In this document: positions 9,287 through 17,973 of the stretch, in pieces | Position numbering within the stretch: the stretch's first letter is position 1 | How the letters are laid out: each line of letters starts with the position of its first letter | NCBI GenBank assembly: GCA_002104905.1 | Contig: MCFE01000890.1 | Location: 1-28,132, forward strand | Direction of reading: 5' to 3' | DNA from: Basidiobolus meristosporus CBS 931.73 | Lineage: Eukaryota > Basidiobolomycota > Basidiobolomycetes > Basidiobolales > Basidiobolaceae | Length of the DNA: 28,132 nucleotides | Notes under the pieces: generated by a model | What the model was told of the DNA's origin: nothing | The model's database searches: none | The model's input: only the letters and a program-made list of their open reading frames with translations | Translations under genes and position numbers: made by a program

Positions 9287-9820
9287 ACCCTTCTCTTCTC
9301 CCTGCTAATTTTCCTAACCCAGGAATAATCCATCCATCTACCCTTGTCCATCCATCTATAAATTCTGACTTCTGGAATTTTTGCTCCTTCCTTCTCTTCT
9401 CCCTGCGAATTTTCCTAACCCAGGAATAATCCATCCATCTACCCTTGTCCATCCATCTATAAATTCTGACTTCTGGAATTTTTGCTCCTTCCTTCTCTTC
9501 TCCCTGCTAATTTTCCTAACCCAGGAATAATCCATCCATCTACCCTTGTCCATCCATCTATAAATTCTGACTTCTGGAATTTTTGCTCCTTCCTTCTCTT
9601 CTCCCTGCTAATTTTCCTAACCCAGGAATAATCCATCCATCTACCCTTGTCCATCCATCTATAAATTCTGACTTCTGGAATTTTTGCTCCTTCCTTCTCT
9701 TCTCCCTGCTAATTTTCCTAACCCAGGAATAATCCATCCATCTACCCTTGTCCATCCATCTATAAATTCTGACTTCTGGAATTTTTGCTCCTTCCTTCTC
9801 TTCTCCCTGCTAATTTTCCC
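9287..9820 (+). repeat. 101-bp tandem array (5.3 copies), likely 5' UTR monomers
   Basis: AGGAATAATCCATCC recurs at 9321, 9422, 9523, 9624 and 9725, an exact 101-bp period; a sixth unit breaks off at about 9820. Copies are virtually identical (one T/G difference in unit 2), so the array is young or homogenised. Its place between a preceding tail and the ORF1 leader is that of monomer-type promoters in mouse L1 5' UTRs. Minus-strand open frames across it are repeats of the same unit and not genes. Confidence 0.95.
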
Positions 9821-9859
9821 ACCCACCCACCCCATCTTACCCTCTTCTTCTTATTTCTT

Positions 9860-10588
9860 ATGCCTTCACTCCATTCCCTTCAGATTTCCTTCCTTGAGGA
9901 AAGGCTTGCACTTGTTGAAGCTGAAAATGCTTTACTCAAGAAACAAGTTCAAAAGCTGTTTGCTGCCTTCTCTGATCTGCAAGAATCTATTGTCTCTCTG
10001 CCAGCTGTTCCTGTCAACAAGACTCCCCAAGAATCATCTGCTCCTGCTCACTCTTCCTACTCTGAAGCTGTCAAAAAGCTTGTTCCTGCTTCCTCAAGAC
10101 ATCCTGCTGATCCTCCCAAGACTAAAAGAAAGTTTCCTGCTACTTCTGATTTGCCTCCTGCTACTGACTGGGCTGTCTGCTACTTTGCCAATGTGGAGTT
10201 CATTCCTATATCTGAGCATAGGATGTATCTCAAGCAACAAGGTTACAATTTATCCAAGATTGTTAACATGAGATTTATCAACAATCACACTCTGGAGGTA
10301 GTACTTGACAAAAGTATTGCTAAACAATTCTCTCAAAATGTCTCTGACCAGTTTTACTGGGAACCTACTGACCATGCCTTTAAAGAGTTTCCTGATTCTC
10401 CAGTTTACAAGACCTTCTCATTAGAGGAATCTCTGCTCTCAAGATTCACTTCACTTATCAAGAACTCCCCTTCACCTGCTGTTACCCACTTCCTTAAAGA
10501 TTATTATATCTCTCAAGCTTATCTACTTCACTCCCCCATGAACCTGAACTCCAGTGTACTCTGGGATACTGCCTTAACTTTAGCTTAG
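9860..10588 (+). CDS. LINE-type ORF1 protein, intact
   Basis: 242 residues from the first ATG after the tandem array. Residues about 10-32 (FLEERLALVEAENALLKKQV) form a leucine heptad coiled coil, as in trimeric LINE ORF1 proteins. A Pro/Ser/Lys-rich linker follows. From about residue 100 a globular part starts with DWAVCYFANVEFIPISEH and continues to LEVVLDKSIAKQF, possibly RRM-like. A C-terminal helical part (WEPTDHAF to FLKDYYISQAYLL) is shared with the ORF1 end at 1-306. The protein likely binds element RNA. The frame has no breaks, unlike the other element ORFs here, which suggests recent activity or selection. No CCHC motif is seen. Confidence 0.75.
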   Translation: MPSLHSLQISFLEERLALVEAENALLKKQVQKLFAAFSDLQESIVSLPAVPVNKTPQESSAPAHSSYSEAVKKLVPASSRHPADPPKTKRKFPATSDLPPATDWAVCYFANVEFIPISEHRMYLKQQGYNLSKIVNMRFINNHTLEVVLDKSIAKQFSQNVSDQFYWEPTDHAFKEFPDSPVYKTFSLEESLLSRFTSLIKNSPSPAVTHFLKDYYISQAYLLHSPMNLNSSVLWDTALTLA

Positions 10589-10616
10589 ATTTATTCATAT
10601 TCAACTTAGTGTTTAC

Positions 10617-10716
10617 TTTGGGAATCTTCTATTCCCAGCTGGCTTCTTTATTTGTAGTTAGACTTGTCTGAAATCAAATAAAGATTTCACCTACCTTGGT
10701 GACTTTCCCTCCCCTA
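10617..10716 (+). promoter_or_regulatory. LINE 3' tail D
   Basis: Hairpin GGGAAT/ATTCCC (10620-10636), TGGCTTCTTTATTTGTAG, hairpin TTAGAC/GTCTGA (10658-10671), AATAAA (10677-10682), hairpin TCACC/GGTGA (10687-10702) and CTTTCCCTCCCCTA. About 40 bp of unassigned sequence separate it from the copia LTR at 10757. Confidence 0.75.
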
Positions 10717-10756
10717 CCTTAGAACCAGATTATATCTCAGACTTCACCACTGCAAC

Positions 10757-11105
10757 TGTTGTAAAAATTTGTAATTCCACCTAAATATCCACCTAACTTA
10801 GTCACTTAGATCATCACCTTCAAATCCTAGAGAATACTGACCAAATTCCTTGTTGGGATATACTTAGAATATTTTCACCAAAATACCAGGTACCCAGAAC
10901 ATGAAAATTCTCAAAGTTGTCCAAACAGCCCCAAACTTTGCGTACATGTTCTTGGGACCTTTCTTAACCTATTCTACATGTTTGTAATGCCAAGACCATG
11001 TAAAAGTATAAATACTACTTTTACATTTATCAAATCATTAAGTGAAAACCACATAATCTACTTGTCCTCCCAATCACTTCCAATATCTCCAAGACTCTTA
11101 CAACA
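10757..11105 (+). repeat. Left LTR of the copia element
   Basis: TGTTG...CAACA ends. It contains a TATA-like core (TATAAATA, 11007-11014) in the loop region of an inverted repeat with 11-bp arms (10998-11008 and 11016-11026). Right-LTR alignment is continuous apart from one gap of about 16 bp and several small indels near the 3' end. Confidence 0.93.
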
Positions 11106-11117
11106 GGATATGAGCCC
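11106..11117 (+). promoter_or_regulatory. Primer binding site, half-tRNA (initiator Met) type
   Basis: GGATATGAGCCC directly follows the left LTR. It nearly matches the complement of the initiator tRNA-Met anticodon arm (GGTTATGAGCCC in yeast), the internal 'half-tRNA' priming known from Drosophila copia. The ATG at 11110 inside it is the first start codon of gag. Confidence 0.55.
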
Positions 11118-11872
11118 CAAGCTGTCACTCTCTGTAATGTCTACTACTGCTATTACTGGAATTTTTCCCTCTGCTGAAAAGTTGGTTGGATTCAAGTACC
11201 AAGTGTGGAAGGTGAAGATGAAGATGCTGCTACAAGAAAGAGGCCTTTGGGATATTGTCATGGGAGAAGAATGCCCTCCTAAAAATATGGGAGAGGAAGC
11301 CTTAAAGTACCAGAAGAAAGAACAAAGTGCCTTTAACTGCATTTGCCTTAATGTCAAGGACAAGTTGCTAACTCAATGCTCAAGAGCAAAAATGGCAAAG
11401 AATGCCTGGAAAGCATTAGAAGACACCTACCAGTCATGTTCAGCTGCAAGAAGATGTATCTGAGATAAAAATTCTTTACTACAAAGATGCTGCCAGGAGA
11501 AGAAGTGAAAAATCTGATCAACAGAACTACCCTGCTGGTAGATGAGATGGAATCTGTGGGCGTACCAACTACTGATGAGGATGTGATAGTTACCATCCTG
11601 AATAGCCTGACAGACAAGTTTCAGGGCCTTGTATCAGCCCTAGAGTCCAGAACTGAAGATTTGACCTTAAATATGTATATGGAAGGCTCCTTGATGAAGA
11701 ATTAAGAAAATCAAGCGCCAACAAGAAGGAAGAAGAAAATTCTTTAATAAGCAATGATAGCCAACAAAGGAGGTACCCAAGACCCTACAAAGGCAACAGC
11801 AACCTATTTTGCAACTACTGCAAAAGGAAAGGACACACATCAGACCAGTGTCTCAAAAAGAGAGATTATTAG
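11110..11872 (+). pseudogene. copia gag (capsid and nucleocapsid), frameshifted
   Basis: From ATG 11110 the frame gives a UBN2/copia-type gag (FKYQVWKVKMKMLLQERGLW) up to a TGA at 11461. The protein continues in another frame (PGEEVKNLINRTTLL, 11489 on) past a TAA at 11466, and stops at 11703. A third frame holds the zinc knuckle CNYCKRKGHTSDQC (11810-11851, CX2CX4HX4C), followed by a TAG at 11870. Gag would form the virus-like particle and bind RNA. Two frameshifts and in-frame stops make it dead. Confidence 0.85.
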
Positions 11873-11875
11873 CAA

Positions 11876-14800
11876 ATGAAGCCTGAATATGGAAATGCTG
11901 CAACAACTGAAGATAGACTATTTATATCTGCACTAAATATGACCGCACACAAGGATTTTCAGATGTGCTACATTGACTCTGGAGCATCTCAACACTCTAC
12001 ACACCAAAAAGAACTTTTACCCAATATCAAGAAATTCCAATTAAGAAGGTTTTCATGGGTGACAATAGAACACTTGATGCAGTGGGAGAAGGAACTATCC
12101 AAGTAAACCTTAGAAGCAGTGAAGGAAGCCATACACTGACCTTTAAAGAAGTACCCTATGTACCAGAAATAGCCAAGAACCTACTCTCTGTAAGCAAGAC
12201 CACAGCAGAAGGACTCAGTTTCAGTTTTGATAATTCTAGATGCAGGATTACTGATCAAAATGGTGCCCATATTGCTTCAGGCATCAGAGATCAGAATCTA
12301 TACAAGTTGACTTATATTCCATCATATCTGGAAGCCAATATAAGTAACTTAAATGAAGAAACACCAATGCTTTGGCACAGGAGATTTAGACACATCAATT
12401 TTGATTATTTGCGTAAAATGATCAAAGATCAGCTAATTTCTGGAGTGAAAACTGATCCCCCAGCTAATTGGGAGCACGGTGAAGCCTGAATATATGGGAA
12501 GCAAGCCAGACAACTGTTCAAGAGCTCTGGGTTAATCAAAACTAAGAAAAAATTAGATCTAATTCACTCAGATCTGTGTAGACTTATGCAAAATTTATCC
12601 TTAGGCAGGATGAAGTATTTGATCACTTTTATTGATGATTATACAAGATACACATGGCTCTACTTCATGGAGAGAAAGGAAGAAGCTCTGTCTAAGTTCA
12701 GGGAGCTTAAAGCCATGGTGGAGAGAGAAACTGGTGAAAAAATCAAGAAAATATGCTCTGACAATGGTGGAGAATATACCGCAAAACTCTTCATCCACTT
12801 CTGCAAAATTCATGGGATAAAGCAAGAGACTACTGTACCATACTCCCCCCAGCAAAATGGAGTAGCAGAACAACCTAACAGATCAATAATTGATATGGCA
12901 AGAACTATGATCCATGATCAAAAATTATCCCATGATTTTTTGGGCCAAATCAGTTGCCATTGCTGTATACCTTAAAAATTGGAGTTATAACAGAATACTT
13001 TGTGATTCTACTCCATTAGAAGCATGGTATGGATATAGACCAAGTGCAGAACATCTAAGAATATTTGGGTGTACAACATATACCAAAAAACTGGCTGGAA
13101 ATCAGTCAAAATTTGAGCCAAAAAGTGTAAAATGCACATTTTTGGGCTACTGCAATGAGAGTAAGGGATACAGACTCTACAATACCAAAGCAAAGAAGCG
13201 GAGCAAGTCCAGGGATGTGTTGTTTCATGAAAATTCAGAATTTTCACAAAAAATGACATCAAATGATAACAAAATCTGATCTCAAGTCCACCAATTGTCA
13301 GGATTGAATCAGAGCAAAACAATGAAGATTTTTTCACTCCAGAGGACTCTACAACCATGGTTCAGCCAGAATCAGTGCCCTGGAATATCCCAGAAGTGAT
13401 CATTCCAGTATCAAATGCCAGGAGATCCAATCAGACAAGAAATAGCCCAAATTACTATATCAATGAGGGTACAAACTTGGCCTATGACTATTCAGTCCAT
13501 GTTGATGAACCCCAGACTGTAAAGAAGGCCCTAAATAGCCCTCAGACAAAGTTTTGGAGATCTGCAATGACTGAGGAATATCAGGTCCTAATGGAAAATC
13601 AAACTTGGGACTTAGTCAAATTACCAATCAATTAAAAATCAATTGGATACAGATGGGTCTTCAAGACAAAATACAAGGCTGATGGTACTATTGAAAGATA
13701 CAAAGCAAGACTTGTAGCCAAAGGATACTCTCAAACAAAAGGACTTGACTATACTGAGACCTTTGCACCGGTAGCCAAGTTTAATTCCATCAGACTAATA
13801 TTGGCTATTGCAGCCAAATATAAGTTTATTATTCATCAAATGGATGTAAAAACTGCATTTTTGAATGGAGAACTTGATGAGGACATGTATATAGACCAGC
13901 CTGATGGGTTTGTTGACCAAGATAACCCCCACATGGTCTGCAAGCTTAAAAAGCCACTATATGGTCTCAAACAATCACCAAGAGCCTGGAATTGCAAGAT
14001 AGATTCTTATTTGGAACCTTTGAGTTTCAAAAGGAGTAATGCTGACTATAGGATTTACTATTAGCCAGATAGAGCAAATCCAGCTCTATTAGCTCTATAT
14101 GTGGATGATTTTATTATAGCCGCCAATAACCTTGCAACATTGGAAGAGACTATATCCAGCCTATCTCAAGAGTTGGAGATGTCCAATCTAGGAGAAATCT
14201 GTTACTACTAAGGGATTACATTCTCCATAGACAGAAGTACCCAGACTATCACCCTAAGCCAATCTAAGTATATTCAAGATATACTAAACAAGTACCAAAT
14301 GGAAGACTGTAAACTGGCAGCTACCCCAATGGAGACAAACCTTAACTTGGTTAAAACTCAACCAAATCAAGAGAGCTTGGTGCCATCTGAAAGCCCTGAC
14401 TTTCCCTATCAATCTATGGTTGGCAGTCTGTTGGCTATCATGCTTGGAACATGTCCAGATATCTCATATTCAGTGGGAGTTGTCAGCCAACATAATCAGA
14501 ACTATGGATCTGATCATATTGCAGCAGTTAAGCGGATTTTTAGATACCTAAAAGGAACTGCTGATATCTGCTTAAGATACACTTATAAGGATTCAGAACA
14601 GAATCTTGTGGGATACTCTGATGCTGATTGGGGACAAAATTTAGACGACAGAAGATCCACCACAGGATACACCTTTCTTTACTGTAAAGGAGCAATTTCA
14701 TGGAATTCAAGAAAGCAACCAACTGTAGCACTTTCCACCACAGAGGCAGAGTATATGGCAGCCTGTGAAGCTACAAAAGAAGCAATGTGGCTAAGAAAGC

Positions 14801-15078
14801 TTCTTACAGATTTAGGCCTATGTCAAAAAGCGCCTATTACTTTATTTCAAGATAATCAAGGATGTATACAATTAGGTAGAAATCCAACTTTTCATGCAAG
14901 AACCAAGCACATGGATATTAGACATCCTTTCATACATGAAGCTATAGAGAATAACTTAGTTAGCTTAGTGTACTGTCCTACAGATGAAATGATTGCAGAC
15001 ATATTTACCAAACCATTAGCTAGTGACAAGATTGAATATCTTAGGTCAAAATTAGGACTTGTTGGTATGAACATTTAG
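11876..15078 (+). pseudogene. copia pol (protease, integrase, RT, RNase H), broken
   Basis: The protease has YIDSGAS (Asp codon 11975). A gag-pre-integrase segment has LWHRRFRHIN. Integrase shows HSDL, SDNGGEY and PQQNGVAE, the D,D,E triad. RT shows KARLVAKGYSQ, HQMDVKTAFLNG and YVDD (14098-14109). RNase H shows YSDADW and ALSTTEAEY, and the product ends at 15078. Frameshifts lie near 12045, 12940 and 13280-13357. Stops interrupt it at 12487, 13633, 14062 and 14209. Catalytic residues are otherwise in place, so decay is by nonsense and indel mutations after insertion. Confidence 0.9.
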
Positions 15079-15420
15079 CTGAGTGGGAGTGTTGTAGAGA
15101 TTTGTAATTCCACCTGAATATTCACCTAACTTAGTCAGTTAGATCATTACCCTCAAATTCTAGAGAATACTGACCAAATTCCTTGTTGGGATTTACTTAG
15201 AATATTTACCCAGAGCATGAAAATTCTCAAAGTTGTCCAAACAGCCCCAAACTTTGCACACATGTTTTTGGGACCTTCCTTAACCTATTCTACGTGTTTG
15301 TAATGTCAAGACCAGGTAAAAGTATAAATACTACTTTTACATTCAATAAATCATCATGTAAAACCACATAATCTACTTGTTTTCCCAATCACTTCCAATA
15401 TCTCCAAGACTCTTACAACA
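15079..15420 (+). repeat. Polypurine tract and right LTR of the copia element
   Basis: GAGTGGGAG (15081-15089) is the likely plus-strand primer. The LTR runs 15090-15420. The TATAAATA hairpin is kept (arms GTAAAAGTA 15316-15324 and TACTTTTAC 15332-15340), and AATAAA follows at about 15344-15349. The sequence to the right belongs to an ORF1-only element fragment. Confidence 0.9.
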
Positions 15421-15608
15421 CTTATAACATCTACACCCTCCCCCCTCCCCATGTATCCCTGAACTTGATATATTCTGTGATACTGCTTTGAATTCAGCTT
15501 AGATTTGTTGCATAAGGGACCTACATCCCTACTGGATTCTTTGCTTGTTTCAGTCCAGGCTGCAAACAAAGATTGCATCAATACTTTTTGACTCTCCACC
15601 CTCTGACA
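15421..15608 (+). mobile_element. Diverged 3' end of an ORF1-only element, with tail E
   Basis: From CTTATAACATCTACACC the sequence aligns with the end of ORF1 and 3' UTR of the intact element (10518 onward), clearly diverged. Tail E has hairpin AGGGA/TCCCT (15515-15530), TGGATTCTTTGC, hairpin TTGTTTCAG/CTG-C-AAACAA (15545-15569) and a weak TCA/TGA third hairpin before CTCTCCACC. It belongs to an older subfamily. Confidence 0.7.
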
Positions 15609-16262
15609 CTACTCTCCACCCATGATTTTTACTGTCTAGATAGGTTTCTCAATGTTTATATTAGGACCCTAGTCCCTGACTTGCCTGGGTCCCCCAATTT
15701 GCATGTACTGAATGAGATTTTTGTGTTCTACCCATATCAAATCTGTACAGCCACTCTTACAGCTTCCTGCCTGGCAAGCATTGGCTGTTTAGTAGCTAAC
15801 TATTAAAACCATGACTTTATCAGCAACACTCCCACAGGTCTTCATGTAGGCACATCCTGCCAATTCTCCTCTTCTTACCAAGCTGGCTTCAAAGTTCCTG
15901 AAAGCAGAAAAACCCAAACATATGACCCTTGACCACCTTCCTGCACTTTGGCAGAGTTACCTCAAAGCAAAATACCCCTTTCCTTGACAACATGATTCCA
16001 GGCTTTTGCAGTAATATTCATTATGTAGACAAGTGTCACTTACAGTTTGTGATTCCTCCAACACCCCTCAGCTTTCTCTTCTCTCAAGACAAACATTATT
16101 TAATTCTGTGCAATCTTACCCAAAAAAATATTAAAAATTAGATTATTTACTTGAGAGACTTAAAAACTCTTAGTTGGCTTATTTATTTTGTTGCTTCAGT
16201 TATATTTGTAACTACTTAACAAAAAATAAAGGTTTCACCATAACAGTGACCTTCCCTCCTCT
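15609..16262 (+). mobile_element. 5'-truncated LINE fragment (ORF2 C-terminus) with tail F
   Basis: Broken frames match ORF2 of the LINE at the left edge from about 2620: LDRFLN, LVPDLPGSPNLH, FYPYQI, then HLQFVIPPTPLSFLF. It ends with tail F: hairpin AGAG/CTCT (16154-16170), TTGGCTTATTTATTTTG, hairpin AGTTA/TAACT (16198-16213), AATAAA (16225-16230), hairpin TCAC/GTGA (16235-16249) and CCTTCCCTCCTCTA. It starts right after tail E. Confidence 0.8.
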
Positions 16263-16385
16263 AACTGTGTGCCCACTAATTCCATCTCATCAACCAACAG
16301 AGTAGCGCTATTGATCAGATATTGCATTTCTTCTCTTGGGATCATATGTGTAGTAAAAAATACTTGTCTAAGATTCATTTACTTA
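16263..16385 (-). mobile_element. Antisense fragment of copia gag
   Basis: The complement of 16263-16385 aligns with the copia gag at about 11451-11570. The shared core reads (E)MQYLINSATLLVDEMEL here and VKNLINRTTLLVDEMES there, with about three quarters of the bases the same by eye. It is a short inverted relic with no LTR next to it and abuts LINE tail F. Confidence 0.65.
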
Positions 16386-16419
16386 GGGGTTAGATCCCCA
16401 TGCCAAGGTACTGAAGGTT

Positions 16420-17326
16420 CACAGCTCCTCCCATCAATTCTTGGACTCTTGTGGCCGAACTCAGCGGTTTCATGGAACAAACGTAGTGAAGAAATGGGAA
16501 CCTTGGTATCTGGCCACCGGCCAAGCTTGCAGCCATATCCTAGAGTATTCCTTCTGTACTGGAATACTGGAATTGCCTTGCCGTCGAGTATGGAGGATAC
16601 AATAGCGTATTAGGATACGATCTGCTCAATGGTAGGCGAAAACGGTCTATCCTTCTGTTTCACAACTGACTTGCTTTTGATAGAGCCATGGTCAGACCCA
16701 ACTCTACTAGTGCCTGGTGTTGTGTGTGTAGCCACTGTGGAGCAAGTGCAACAAGGAGATCCGGTCGGTGGATAACACCACCCTGGTGTTCTTTGAAGGA
16801 GTGACATAGGATATCAGTGCTGGACACGAGGATGTTCCGGGCCATTACTACAAGCCCTCTCAAACCTCGCTGGAGGGGATGTTCAAGAACCGCCGTAATG
16901 ACCAGGATCGCCTCTGCACTGAAGGTATGTTGACAGAGTTTCAGATGTGGATGGGCGACGATAAGGTCATGAAGGAGATGCGCCAGACTGTTGACCTATC
17001 CGACCAATACTTGCAATCCTGGATGGGATGGGAGTTTAAGAACCTCTTCGATGACAATGGCAAGCCCCATGCTGACCTGGGAAGGCATTATGCTCGCACA
17101 TTGTCAAGTCAATGAGGTTCAATGAAGATACCTCTGATTATCAAATCACTTGGACTGCAGATAGCTCTATTACTGCGCCTACCGAGGTCAAGCTCAACCG
17201 TCGTATTTACTATCCCAGCGGCTTCAACCTTACAATCTCGCCCTCCGGCGCGACCCTCAAAACATCGAAATCAAATATTCTGACGAAGTCACCCAAAGCA
17301 CTCTGCGTATTGTCAAGACACAGTAG
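16420..17326 (+). pseudogene. Endoglycoceramidase-like (GH5) pseudogene
   Basis: Endoglycoceramidases cleave the link between the sugar chain and ceramide of glycosphingolipids. Pieces appear in the family order: FLDSCGRTQRFHGTNVVKK (16438 on), AVEYGGYNSVLGYDLLN then EPW (acid/base Glu region, 16590-16692), IRSVDNTTLVFFEGVT (16759 on), VPGHYYKPSQ, LTEFQMWM (nucleophile Glu region; family members have TEFG), LQSWMGWEFKNL, and a C-terminal beta-sandwich to a TAG at 17326. Damage includes a large internal deletion (about 200 codons between NVVKK and VEYGG), a TAG at 16807, and frameshifts near 16690-16745, 17100 and 17250. An intron is still recognisable at 16632-16683. Confidence 0.75.
16632..16683 (+). 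other. Spliceosomal intron retained in the endoglycoceramidase pseudogene
   Basis: 52 bp from GTAGGCG to TTTGATAG with a CTGAC branch-like site. Removing it joins ...AATG to AGCCATGG and gives LLNEPW, the conserved acid/base motif of GH5. So the locus was a spliced gene and not a retrocopy. Confidence 0.7.
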
Positions 17327-17537
17327 CTTACTAATCAATAATCTACCTAGCAATGGAACCCCTCGTATCATTTGACCATGAAACACCTAGGCAGCCAATT
17401 CACCACCAGTTATGTCTGTACCAATCATGGGCCCCTGACAATAAATTATGTGACTGCTTTATGCAATTGCGTGCACGCAACAACTCACGACACACTAATC
17501 AACGGTTCACCTCTCATGTTTCTCTGGTGAGTTTTAG
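17327..17537. other. Spacer after the endoglycoceramidase pseudogene
   Basis: No convincing gene. CACTAATC (about 17491) followed by TTTTAG at 17532-17537 could be the branch and 3' splice site for the exon that follows. Confidence 0.3.
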
Positions 17538-17637
17538 CGAGGGTTTTCGTTGGTGGGCCTTGGGATCGCCTTGAAGAAGGTCGAAGATGGTAAAGTTATG
17601 GGGAAGCTTACTTTGGATATGAAAAACTGGGCTTGAA
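17538..17637 (+). pseudogene. Last exon of an oxidoreductase-like (MDR/quinone reductase) gene
   Basis: The open frame after TTTTAG ends in LKKVEDGKVMGKLTLDMKN and a TGA at about 17635. The pattern 'A.kkvedGKv.GK' is typical of the C-terminus of zinc-type or quinone-type medium-chain dehydrogenases. No upstream catalytic or Rossmann part is found in the window, so it is an orphaned exon or a short chance match. Confidence 0.3.
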
Positions 17638-17936
17638 CCAACAACACAATAAAATAAACTGACACACGACCATCTTTGCTCAGGTAAGCCAAAATGGGTG
17701 CTGATATCGTATCAGTATGTGTGTGTGTGTGTGTGTGTGTGGCATCCAATATTGCTACACAGAAAATTTTCAATGATGTGCAACGCCCATTGTTGGATCT
17801 GCATGACGATTTTCTACATTAGGCATTCTTAAATGACAGAGGAACATCCAATCCTTAGGCAATTAAATGTATGCTCAATTATTACCAAATGGGTGAATTT
17901 TATGTTGGACCGCAACTCTGGAAGTTGTGATACAGA
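17638..17936. other. Spacer with a (TG)12 microsatellite
   Basis: The TG run is at 17718-17741. No gene is seen; this is upstream sequence of the methyltransferase gene. Confidence 0.8.
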
Positions 17937-17942
17937 TATAAA
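17937..17942 (+). promoter_or_regulatory. TATA box of the methyltransferase gene
   Basis: TATAAA lies 37 bp before the ATG at 17974. Two tiny upstream frames (ATGAGATGA at 17949; ATG at 17954 to TAG at 17968) lie between, but would be in the mRNA only if transcription starts unusually close to the TATA box. Confidence 0.5.
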
Positions 17943-17973
17943 GTGCCTATGAGATGATTTGGCATTAGCAACT

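Larger units (their letters stand above)
9287..10716 (+). mobile_element. ORF1-only (HAL1-like) non-autonomous LINE relative, full length
   Basis: The layout is a 101-bp tandem array (9287-9820), a short leader, an intact ORF1 (9860-10588), then directly a 3' UTR and tail D (to about 10716). No endonuclease or reverse transcriptase is present between the ORF1 stop and the tail. ORF1 is related to the end of ORF1 in the LINE at the left edge and the tails match, so this element is likely moved by that LINE family. The plan resembles mammalian HAL1 elements (half-L1), which keep ORF1 and lack ORF2; the parallel is mine. Confidence 0.75.
10757..15420 (+). mobile_element. Ty1/copia LTR retrotransposon, complete in layout but inactive
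   Basis: 4664 bp flanked by LTRs of 349 and 331 bp that start TGTTGTA and end TTACAACA. Inside are gag, a CCHC knuckle, protease, integrase, reverse transcriptase and RNase H in the copia order (integrase before RT). The LTRs differ at roughly 20-25 positions plus one gap of about 16 bp and a few small indels, and the coding region has several frameshifts and stops, so it is old. The 5-bp flanks (GCAAC left, CTTAT right) are not a target-site duplication. Confidence 0.93.

Noticed and set aside
9261-9755. Repeated minus-strand frames MDKGRWMDYSWVRK...
   Set aside because: They are translations of the 101-bp tandem unit in one frame and end arbitrarily.
9684-10271. 195-codon plus-strand frame overlapping the ORF1 gene, and 8065-8421
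   Set aside because: A second frame over the same repeat and ORF1 sequence; the ORF1 frame has the coiled coil and the homology.
15421-15425. Target-site duplication of the copia element
   Set aside because: CTTAT on the right does not match GCAAC on the left.
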